DNA of 64,000 nucleotides, taken from the NCBI GenBank assembly GCA_024398055.1, contig CP073749.1, forward strand, positions 806,001 through 870,000. The letters run 5' to 3'. Below are positions 8,073 to 15,061 of the stretch, piece by piece; positions within the stretch are counted from its first letter, which is position 1, and every line of letters begins with the position of its first letter. Below the pieces are notes generated by a model. The model did not search any database and was not told where the DNA came from. It saw only the letters and a program-made list of their open reading frames with translations. Source of the DNA: a bacterium SCSIO 12741. GTDB taxonomy: Bacteria > Bacteroidota > Bacteroidia > Flavobacteriales_G > Salibacteraceae. The position numbers were made by a program, and so were the translations under genes.

Positions 8073-8951
8073 ATGAAGAGGTTTATCTACAAATCGGTCG
8101 TTTTCTTATTGATTCCCTCCATCTACTTTGTAATCATTGGATCAATCAACCGTTACATCGGAAAGGACCAAAAGGTGGATTTGCAAGGGGCTAGTACCCT
8201 CATTGCAGGCGACTCCCACCCGATGTCTTCCCTCAATCCAGATTTGCTTTACAATACCAAAAGTGTTTGTCAATCCGCCGAACCCTATATCATCAGCTAC
8301 TGGAAAGTCAAAGAAATCCTTGAATCCAACCCAGTCGATACCTTGATTTTGGGCTTTGCACCGCACAATATTTCGGCATTCAACGATTTTAAATTTTCTG
8401 ATCGGCAGTGGTCGTCTCAAATGTTTCATCGGAGCTACTACCTTAACGATTACAAAAACATCAGCGAGGTGGTTGACGTGGACCTTTATGAATACTACAA
8501 GATTCTAATGCGACACACTTGCCTATATCCCAAGATGAATCACATCAACTACGTGGGCAAGTTTTCCTCCCTTAGAATTTCCGATGTGGAGAGTTATGAA
8601 TCCGCCATTAAGCGTCATTATTATTACCGATCCGAGCGCTTGGGTGTATCTGAGGTGGCCATTTCTTATTTGGACTCTATCATTGATTACTGCCAACGCA
8701 ATCAAACTGAAATTATATTAACCAGTAATCCGGTTCACCACAGCTATTACGAAAACATTCCTCCAGCCATTCTTTCAAGGTACAATCAGTTATCCGAAAA
8801 GTATTCGAACGATGGACTCTTTGTTTTTAACTTAACATCGAGTAGTTATCCTGATTCCTTGTTTACCAATGTGGACCATTTGAATTTTTTTGGAGCCACC
8901 CGCTTTTCGAAAGAGTTTAGGCAAGCCAAAGCCAATAGAGCTTCCGAGTAA
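8073..8951 (+). CDS. SGNH/AlgJ-like partner of the MBOAT acyltransferase
   Basis: 292 residues, an N-terminal membrane anchor at about 8-25 and then a periplasmic domain. The segment TLIAGDSHPMSSLNP places a GDSH motif at residues 45-48, matching block I (GDS nucleophile) of SGNH hydrolases. Near the C-terminus, NVDHLNFFGATRFS resembles block V with its Asp and His. The gene starts four bases after the MBOAT stop, so the two are translationally linked. The likely role is final transfer of the acyl group to the surface glycan. The family match is by motif and context, not by overall similarity. Confidence 0.72.
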   Translation: MKRFIYKSVVFLLIPSIYFVIIGSINRYIGKDQKVDLQGASTLIAGDSHPMSSLNPDLLYNTKSVCQSAEPYIISYWKVKEILESNPVDTLILGFAPHNISAFNDFKFSDRQWSSQMFHRSYYLNDYKNISEVVDVDLYEYYKILMRHTCLYPKMNHINYVGKFSSLRISDVESYESAIKRHYYYRSERLGVSEVAISYLDSIIDYCQRNQTEIILTSNPVHHSYYENIPPAILSRYNQLSEKYSNDGLFVFNLTSSSYPDSLFTNVDHLNFFGATRFSKEFRQAKANRASE

Positions 8952-9010
8952 GTCAAGCCATCCTACCTACCTAAAGCCTTTAATTTTTTTTTCAGTTTTT
9001 TTTCGGGACT

Positions 9011-9024
9011 GTATCAAATGATAC
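9011..9024. promoter_or_regulatory. Small inverted repeat GTATCA-AA-TGATAC
   Basis: A perfect 6-2-6 inverted repeat about 70 bases before the first isochorismatase-like gene. It could be an operator. No regulator gene is adjacent and a 6-bp arm can arise by chance. Confidence 0.25.
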
Positions 9025-9091
9025 CGTTATGAGCTCTTGACCCGGCTCAACTTTGCTGCATAATTTATTACAAACCAAAGAAGTAAAGGTT

Positions 9092-9670
9092 ATGCAAAAC
9101 TCAGTTCTATTAATTACCTCAGCCCAAGTAGATCTGCTGGCTGAAAACGGAAAAGCCTGGGGCTCTACAGAAAGCTCAGAGAAGCAAAACTCCATGAGAA
9201 GAAACCTCACAACGCTGCTTAGAGAGGCCAGAAATCGAAGCATCCCCATCATCCACTCTCCGGTCGCTTTCGACTATGAAATGATGCAGGGATACGAACC
9301 CCTGAATGCGATTCAAAACGTGATTGTACAAAATCAATTGCTGGCCATGAATACGCCTGGAATCGAATTTATCCCAGAAGCCCGCCCAGAAAGTGGAGAG
9401 ACGGTTCTTCCTTATCGTCAGGGGTTCTCTTCCTTTTGGGCCAAGTCTATTCAAGAGCACTTGGAGAGAATGGGTACCGACACCCTATTCATCGCCGGTA
9501 TGCTGGCTGAGGGATGTGTAGAATCACATGCCCGGGACGCTGCCGAAAATGGTTACAAGACCATCGTGATATCGGATGCTATTGGCTCCACCAGCCTCGA
9601 TCTGTTAGAAGCATCCTACAAAACACTTGCCCTTCATACGGCATCCATCATCCCAACAGAAGAATTCTAA
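9092..9670 (+). CDS. Isochorismatase-like cysteine hydrolase, cytoplasmic copy
   Basis: 192 residues from the ATG at 9092 (MQNSVLLITSAQVDLL); an upstream in-frame TTG at 9053 would add residues with no family match. The fold signature is clear: the central strand, the SSFWAKS helix and GCVESHARDA carrying Cys142. Two of the three canonical catalytic residues differ. The usual Asp of the VIDxQ strand is Ser10 (LLITSAQ), and the Lys four residues before SxF is Arg109 (LPYRQGFSSF). No signal peptide is present. The gene is followed 33 bases later by a close paralogue that has one. The substrate is unknown; with Ser/Arg/Cys the chemistry may differ from amidase or isochorismatase activity. Confidence 0.85.
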   Translation: MQNSVLLITSAQVDLLAENGKAWGSTESSEKQNSMRRNLTTLLREARNRSIPIIHSPVAFDYEMMQGYEPLNAIQNVIVQNQLLAMNTPGIEFIPEARPESGETVLPYRQGFSSFWAKSIQEHLERMGTDTLFIAGMLAEGCVESHARDAAENGYKTIVISDAIGSTSLDLLEASYKTLALHTASIIPTEEF

Positions 9671-9703
9671 AACAAAGATTAATACCCCATAAATCGAAAA
9701 GAA

Positions 9704-10369
9704 ATGAAAAATTCAATTTTAGTACTCGCCCTCCTATTCATGGCTAACCTCATGTTTGGTCAGTCTTCCGATAACACCCACGGCAAAAGCGTCCTCCTCA
9801 TCACCTCCGCTCAGGTAGACCTGCTTTCTGAAAGCGGGAAAGCCTGGGGATTCACGCAAGAATCTGTCGAAAAAAATCAAATGAGAAAAAACCTCCTTAA
9901 GGTGATCAAAGAAGCCCGTAAGCGAAACATTCCCATCATTCACTCTCCGGTAGGATTTGACTACGAGCTGATGAAAGGATTTGAACCGCTGAATGCCATT
10001 CAAGGTGTAATCGTTCAAAACCAATTGTTGGCCGTCAATACCCCTGGAGTAGATTTCATTCCTGAGGCACAACCTAAAAGCGGTGATATTGTACTTCCCT
10101 TTCGTCAAGGATTTTCCTCCTTTTGGGCCAAGTCCATTCAAGCACACCTGAAAAAGATGGGTATTGAAACCATTTATGTAGTGGGAATGCTCGCAGAAGG
10201 TTGCGTAGAATCTCATGCACGCGATGCCGCTGAAAACGGATACAAAACTGTGGTCATTTCAGATGCCATTGGATCCACAAGTATGGAGCTTTATGAAGCC
10301 TCTCTGAAAACATTGGCTCTTCACACCGCCGGAATCATCACGACAAAGGAATTTTTGAACGGTAAGTAA
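9704..10369 (+). CDS. Isochorismatase-like protein, exported paralogue
   Basis: 221 residues, a tandem duplicate of the preceding gene with an added signal peptide (MKNSILVLALLFMANLMFGQ). The mature part matches the cytoplasmic copy almost throughout, including SVLLITSAQVDLL, LPFRQGFSSFWAKS and GCVESHARDAAENGY, so it carries the same Ser/Arg/Cys replacement of the Asp/Lys/Cys triad. Export of an isochorismatase-fold enzyme is uncommon. The pair suggests the same reaction on the two sides of the inner membrane. A strong terminator follows, which makes the two genes a closed unit. Confidence 0.87.
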   Translation: MKNSILVLALLFMANLMFGQSSDNTHGKSVLLITSAQVDLLSESGKAWGFTQESVEKNQMRKNLLKVIKEARKRNIPIIHSPVGFDYELMKGFEPLNAIQGVIVQNQLLAVNTPGVDFIPEAQPKSGDIVLPFRQGFSSFWAKSIQAHLKKMGIETIYVVGMLAEGCVESHARDAAENGYKTVVISDAIGSTSMELYEASLKTLALHTAGIITTKEFLNGK

Positions 10370-10414
10370 ATTCCCCATCCCGTAAAGAGGCTGTCCGTTG
10401 GATCGTCTCATATG

Positions 10415-10463
10415 CCTCCAAGGATCTAGCATAAGTTAGCATTCTTGGAGGTTTTGTTTTTTT
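10415..10463 (+). terminator. Rho-independent terminator after the isochorismatase pair
   Basis: CCTCCAAGGAT (10415-10425) pairs with ATTCTTGGAGG (10441-10451), an 11-bp stem with one G-U pair. TTTTGTTTTTTT follows directly. It separates the duplicated genes from the endonuclease gene. Confidence 0.85.
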
Positions 10464-10523
10464 ATCTTGTATGAAGACTATAACCTAATATTTCCATTGG
10501 CTTTCATAGCTGATGAAACGAAG

Positions 10524-11417
10524 ATGAAAGAAAGATCTTTTGGAGTAATCCCTGAAATTGAAGAGGGAAAAACTTTTAAAAATAGACTTGAATTATCCAA
10601 ATCAAAAGTACATCGACCGATTCAAGCTGGAATTAGCGGATCCCAAAATCAAGGTGCCGACTCCATTGTACTATCAGGCGGTTACGAAGATGATGAAGAT
10701 CATGGAGATTTAATCATTTATACCGGGCATGGAGGGAGAGATCTTGCCACTGGAAAACAATCATCGGATCAAGAGTTGATTCGACAAAATTTGGCTTTGG
10801 TAAAAAATTGTCAACAAGGGTTACCTGTTCGGGTAATTAGAGGAAGTAATCATAACTCCATATTTTCACCTAAAATCGGATATAGATATGATGGGTTGTA
10901 CAGAGTAGAAGACTACTGGCATGAAATCGGACAAAGTGGTTACAAAATTTGGAGGTATCGTCTTAGCAAAATTACAAATGAATCAAATGGACTAAATATT
11001 CCTGGAGATGCTCCTATTTCTGCCAATGAAAATGATGAAAACGATTATGGTCGAAGCAAACGAGCGGAGGTCTTAATTCAGAGAATTATTAGAGATACTA
11101 GGTTATCCAAAAGGATAAAAGAATTGTACAATAATCGTTGTCAAGTATGCGGAGTATCTATCAGAACGAACTCAGGATTGTATTCAGAGGCAGCTCACAT
11201 TAAACCTTTGGGTGCTCCGCATAATGGGCCAGATATCATAGAAAACATCCTATGTCTTTGCCCTAATCATCATGCAAGTTTTGATTTTGGAGGCTTTTCT
11301 ATAAATGACAATTTCGATCTAATTGGGGAGACTGGGGCACTAATTGTGAACCCAAATCACAAAATTGAAAAAGAGTTTTTGAAATACCATCGAGACCATT
11401 TCTTCAGAGAATACTAA
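10524..11417 (+). CDS. SRA(YDG)-HNH modification-dependent endonuclease
   Basis: 297 residues from the ATG at 10524 (MKERSFGVIPEIEEG); a TTG at 10467 would add 19 residues that precede the usual SRA start. Residues about 5-150 form an SRA/YDG domain: VHRPIQAGISG, SIVLSGGYEDDEDHGD and YTGHGG are its hallmark blocks, which flip out a modified cytosine. Residues about 195-270 are an HNH nuclease: CQVCG, then AAHIKPL, then ENILCLCPNHHASFD. This order matches type IV restriction enzymes of the ScoMcrA/TagI kind, which cut DNA carrying 5-methyl- or 5-hydroxymethylcytosine. It needs no methylase and none is present. The gene is visibly richer in A+T than its neighbours and is isolated between a terminator and an unrelated gene, which suggests transfer. 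Confidence 0.9.
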   Translation: MKERSFGVIPEIEEGKTFKNRLELSKSKVHRPIQAGISGSQNQGADSIVLSGGYEDDEDHGDLIIYTGHGGRDLATGKQSSDQELIRQNLALVKNCQQGLPVRVIRGSNHNSIFSPKIGYRYDGLYRVEDYWHEIGQSGYKIWRYRLSKITNESNGLNIPGDAPISANENDENDYGRSKRAEVLIQRIIRDTRLSKRIKELYNNRCQVCGVSIRTNSGLYSEAAHIKPLGAPHNGPDIIENILCLCPNHHASFDFGGFSINDNFDLIGETGALIVNPNHKIEKEFLKYHRDHFFREY

Positions 11418-11461
11418 TTCAAAACCTCAACAGAGGCGCTTCCAAATCTTAGAATAAAAAA

Positions 11462-12166
11462 ATGGAAACAGTGAAAAGTTTAAATGCTACCAACCCGAAG
11501 AAGATTGGACTTTTCTCCACCCAAGAAATCAAATCCGCCTACCAAGCCGTATTCCGCAACTCCACAGAGGAACCTGGTTTTTATTATTGGGATCTCGGAG
11601 ATCAAATCGACTCGCGAACTTTTCGGCAATACATGGTGGAACTTAAAAATGGGCTCGCTCAACTTTGTGAAAGTCAGCTGCAAAAGCGGCTAAACTACCA
11701 GAGCATGGGGCGGTTTAACCACCAACATACCAGTCGATACCACCGCGACAATGGTGATACCTTTTCTTTTCTCATGCTGGGCTATGAACCTACTCCGGTA
11801 GACAGTCGTGCATTTATTACCGATTACACGAAATACCTGGAAAAGGAGAATCTTTCCCTGATCGATTTTTTTGGTGGAGATCAAGAAGCCAACCTCGTGC
11901 TAAATCAGGAGATGCTCGATCCCTACACCACCGAGATGAATCCATTTCACAAGGACCATTATCGACTTCTACTGCTCAACAACAGCAAATCCTACGATGC
12001 GCCTTCTCACGGCGTTTTTCACAGTGCTGAAATTCCACATAAAATGGAAGAAAAAGATCGGGTGCTTAATTACCTGATGCTGCATTTGTGCGACTGGGAA
12101 ACGAAAGAACATTATGATGAACAGGCCGTTCACGACTTTATATACAATGACAAGGTTGATCGATGA
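11462..12166 (+). CDS. Hypothetical protein with an HxD...H pattern
   Basis: 234 residues, soluble, no signal peptide. The stretch RYHRDNGDTFSFLML contains His94-x-Asp96. A distal histidine occurs in SHGVFHSAEI near residue 189. The spacing and the beta-strand character around both are those of the metal-binding facial triad of 2-oxoglutarate/Fe(II) or related cupin-type oxygenases. I do not recognise a named family, so the oxygenase idea is an inference from pattern only. It is followed 55 bases later by an ACMSD-like decarboxylase gene on the same strand, hinting at a shared pathway of an aromatic or muconate compound. Confidence 0.6.
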   Translation: METVKSLNATNPKKIGLFSTQEIKSAYQAVFRNSTEEPGFYYWDLGDQIDSRTFRQYMVELKNGLAQLCESQLQKRLNYQSMGRFNHQHTSRYHRDNGDTFSFLMLGYEPTPVDSRAFITDYTKYLEKENLSLIDFFGGDQEANLVLNQEMLDPYTTEMNPFHKDHYRLLLLNNSKSYDAPSHGVFHSAEIPHKMEEKDRVLNYLMLHLCDWETKEHYDEQAVHDFIYNDKVDR

Positions 12167-12221
12167 GGAAATCCATATTTCGTTGGTCAATCCTTTGTAA
12201 TAACCATTGTACTTTTATCCC

Positions 12222-13259
12222 ATGCGAATAAACGGACACGGACATATACTTCCAGAGCCTTCTCAGATCCCCAAATTCATGCGGGACAAGAAGCTGTTTT
12301 GGATTGATGAGGACAAAAAATTCATGCGACAAGGTGATTGGTCACGGCCGATTACGGATCCGAGTTTTTTCCTGAAGGAAAAACTGGAATGGATGGATCA
12401 GTTTAACATCGATCATGGAGTAATGCTCTGTCTTTCGCAATTGTACTGCAACGGTTGGGAGGAACAAGACTGCGCCGATGGAATTCGCTTCCAGAACGAT
12501 TACAATGCTTCGGTTCAAGCTGATTACCCAGACAAGTTTACTTGTGGGTTTGTGGTTCAGCCTTTGTACATGGATCAAGCTCTAAAGGAGATCGACCGGT
12601 GTGTGAACGAACTAGGGTTAAAAATGCTCTGTTTACCTACGCATTTCTTAAACGCTGAGGGAGAATGGCTCTCCGTAGCTGAGGCAGATGTAGACCCGAT
12701 TTATGAATTGGCCAACGAACACAACCTGGCCATTCAAATTCACCCCTACGATGGGGAGAAAATGATTGCCCTGAAAAACAAATACTGGCGATTCCACCTG
12801 GTTTGGATGATGGCTCAATGTGGAGATACGCTCCACCTCTACACCTTGCGTGATTTGCCTAATCGCTTTCCGAATGTTCGTACCAGCTTCGCTCATGGTG
12901 GTATGTTGGGTATCGCTAACTACGGAAGAAGAATCCAAGGATTTGACGGTCGTCCGGATATCTTCAAGGATATGGAAGATCCCAGAAAATCATTGGGGCA
13001 TAAAAACCTTTTTTACGACACGCTGGTACACGATTCTTATACCCTGGAACTTTTGAAAAAACGAGTAGGAAGTAGCCAGATTATTGTTGGTTTGGACGAT
13101 CCTTACCCGCTGGGAGAAATGGAAGGTGTGGGAACTTCTTACCCAGGTCGTGTAGTGGACTATGCAGTAGAAATTGGCATTCTCACTGATCAGGAACGAA
13201 AAGACATGTGGTACAAAAATGTGCAGGATTGGCTGGGGATAGAAATACCGAGTTCTTGA
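12222..13259 (+). CDS. ACMSD-like amidohydrolase-fold decarboxylase
   Basis: 345 residues from ATG 12222 (MRINGHGHILPEP); the alternative TTG at 12207 adds five residues with no family support. The zinc ligands of 2-amino-3-carboxymuconate-6-semialdehyde decarboxylase are all visible: the His6-x-His8 pair in NGHGHILPE, IQIHPYDGE, SFAHGG and the Asp of GLDDPYPLGE (GTDYPFPLGE in characterised enzymes). The RRIQGFDGRPD block corresponds to the substrate Arg region. The reaction would be non-oxidative decarboxylation in kynurenine or nitrobenzoate breakdown, but no other kynurenine gene is in the window. The substrate could therefore be a related muconate or aromatic acid. Confidence 0.8.
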   Translation: MRINGHGHILPEPSQIPKFMRDKKLFWIDEDKKFMRQGDWSRPITDPSFFLKEKLEWMDQFNIDHGVMLCLSQLYCNGWEEQDCADGIRFQNDYNASVQADYPDKFTCGFVVQPLYMDQALKEIDRCVNELGLKMLCLPTHFLNAEGEWLSVAEADVDPIYELANEHNLAIQIHPYDGEKMIALKNKYWRFHLVWMMAQCGDTLHLYTLRDLPNRFPNVRTSFAHGGMLGIANYGRRIQGFDGRPDIFKDMEDPRKSLGHKNLFYDTLVHDSYTLELLKKRVGSSQIIVGLDDPYPLGEMEGVGTSYPGRVVDYAVEIGILTDQERKDMWYKNVQDWLGIEIPSS

Positions 13260-13293
13260 CCAAAATCTTAGACACAGTTAAGAACAAGTAGAG

Positions 13294-14063
13294 ATGGCAA
13301 AACCAATGAAACCTACACTCCTTCTTCTAATATTGTTCCTATTCTCATCTTGTGATGGACCGAAATTACCATCTATCGATGTTAAATCGCTTAGGACGGA
13401 CCAAGACAGGATAATTGCACGAGGCTTTCAGTTTATCCAAAGCTTAAAAGGGATTTCCTACCCCTGGAAGATGACACTGTTAAATTAGGAAGTCCGATCT
13501 ACTCTTCAAATCCATGCGGCCTTTTCCAACTTGATACCATGGATAAGAACTCCTTGCTTTTTTTCAATGATGTCTCTTATTCGGAAAATAAACTGGCCTT
13601 TTACCTTCCAAATACGGATCACGAATCCCTGCTTGATCAAGTGAACACTCCGAACAATAGAACCTGGAATGCGGTGGATTTTGGAGGAGACCTGTTCTTT
13701 GAGGATATCCAAATCATAGACTCTAACCTATGTGGCCCACAAGGATGGTTTGATGCTCAAAAATCAAGAGAAAGGATCAAGGGGTCGGATCATTTTTTAG
13801 TTTTTGCCAGCCCTCCGATCTTATCGAATGGTTTTGATTATGCCTTAATGGGTTTTTCCGCAATTGACGAAGATTACCGGATTGATTACTTGGTTAGCTT
13901 CAAGTTAGAAGAAAGTAATTGGAAAGTTTATCAGGTTCTTACCGGATTCTACCAATGGATTTCCATTGAACAAACCCAGTCAACCGATACAAGTGGTACC
14001 AAAGCTTGGCAGCAGCAGGAGATATCCCAGAAAATCATGGGGCATTTCGTTCAGGAGTTTTAA
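13294..14063 (+). pseudogene. Frameshifted lipoprotein gene
   Basis: Two frames read as one broken gene. The first (13294-13488) starts with a lipoprotein signal (LLLLILFLFSSC, lipobox Cys) and ends early at TAG. The second runs from before the ATG at 13539 to 14063, and read backwards from that ATG it stays open through LPLEDDTVKLGSPIYSSNPC. Restoring one C in the CCCC run at 13461-13464 joins them as ...KGISYPLEDDTVKLGS..., a protein of about 256 residues. A one-base deletion, or a sequencing error in a homopolymer, explains this. The function of the intact lipoprotein is unknown; the second part has no recognisable motif. Confidence 0.68.
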
Positions 14064-14152
14064 ATTCATGATTTAGTTCAATATGGCGCTATAAAGAGGT
14101 TTGAATCTATAGGCTCGGCCAAGTGGATTCCCAATAAACGAATTCGATAGAA

Positions 14153-14548
14153 ATGCTAACCGTAAACAAATCCTCCTTTCACACCCTTCTACAACTAATG
14201 AATGGAGCAGTCCTTTTGGGGTTGGTTTACTTGCATTTGGATTCGGAAGGCGGAGGATGGATTATCCCTACCTTTATGACCGTGGCAGTTATTTTTGGCA
14301 TTTATGCCATCTTGTATTATCAGCTAAAACCATTCCTTATCCTAAATTCAGATTTTCTCATCATAAGACGTCCACTCAGAAACTTAAAATTTGAGCTTTC
14401 AGAAATCCAGAATTTTGAAATAAATCGTAGGTATATCGTTTTGGTGACGGCGAAAAAAAGAAAGAAAATCTGGACTCAATCCTGTGACCAAAAGGAGTTA
14501 GAAGATTTCTTAGCCAAGCTCTCCATTCTCCTAGAAGAAAAAGGTTAG
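14153..14548 (+). CDS. Small membrane protein with PH-like C-terminal domain
   Basis: 131 residues with two membrane helices (about 11-27 and 36-54) followed by a soluble beta-rich part that starts LKPFLILNSDFLIIRRPLRN. A two-helix hairpin followed by a strand-rich domain is the plan of bacterial PH-domain (bPH) membrane proteins. The next gene has the same plan and is 25 bases away. No enzymatic motif is seen. Confidence 0.6.
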   Translation: MLTVNKSSFHTLLQLMNGAVLLGLVYLHLDSEGGGWIIPTFMTVAVIFGIYAILYYQLKPFLILNSDFLIIRRPLRNLKFELSEIQNFEINRRYIVLVTAKKRKKIWTQSCDQKELEDFLAKLSILLEEKG

Positions 14549-14553
14549 TTTCA

Positions 14554-14561
14554 TACCTTTA
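14554..14561 (+). promoter_or_regulatory. -7-like box TACCTTTA before the second PH-like gene
   Basis: TACCTTTAG lies 12 bases before the ATG at 14574. The same TACCTTTAG string occurs before two other genes in the window (48335 on the plus strand; about 39526-39533 on the minus strand). It looks like a variant of TAnnTTTG with A in the last position. Confidence 0.4.
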
Positions 14562-14573
14562 GCTCCAACCACT

Positions 14574-15041
14574 ATGAAATTCAAGGCCCGACTTCTAATC
14601 TGGAGACAGTGGATACTCTTCCCAATATTAGGCACAGTGCTCGCTGTTTTGCCTTTACGACTTATTCAGAATTTGCTCGATATTCAACCGCCATTATACT
14701 GGAATATTCTCATCATGCTTGGTTTGTTTATCGGCCTATGCGCTTTTTTCTACTTCCACAATCGCGATGTCAAATATGTAGACTTGTTAGACAATCGAAT
14801 CGAGGTGACCTATTTCAACTCCTATAAAGCCAATAATGATAGTTTGTATCATTCAGAAATCAATAGGATTAAAATCTATCCCAGTCGTAGTTTTAATACC
14901 TCGCACCTTTATCAAATTGATGGTATATCAGGGCAAAATCTCCAATTCGACTCACATTTTGTTCCAGTAGAAATCCTAAAAAAGTACGCCAAAAATCACC
15001 ACCTGAACATCGAAATAATACCCAATCATGATTTTGGATGA
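14574..15041 (+). CDS. Small membrane protein with PH-like domain, second copy
   Basis: 155 residues, two membrane helices (about 12-31 and 40-60) and a C-terminal strand-rich domain (VKYVDLLDNRIEVTYF...). Overall plan as in the preceding gene but with low sequence identity, so probably an old duplicate. It converges on the receptor gene, with 20 bases between stops and a small hairpin CTCTAA/TTAGAG across the junction. Function unknown. Confidence 0.58.
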   Translation: MKFKARLLIWRQWILFPILGTVLAVLPLRLIQNLLDIQPPLYWNILIMLGLFIGLCAFFYFHNRDVKYVDLLDNRIEVTYFNSYKANNDSLYHSEINRIKIYPSRSFNTSHLYQIDGISGQNLQFDSHFVPVEILKKYAKNHHLNIEIIPNHDFG

Positions 15042-15061
15042 ATTAAACTCTAATGTTGATG

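Noticed and set aside
9053-9091. TTG start at 9053 for the first isochorismatase-like gene
   Set aside because: The extra residues do not match the paralogue; the ATG at 9092 aligns with the mature start of the exported copy.
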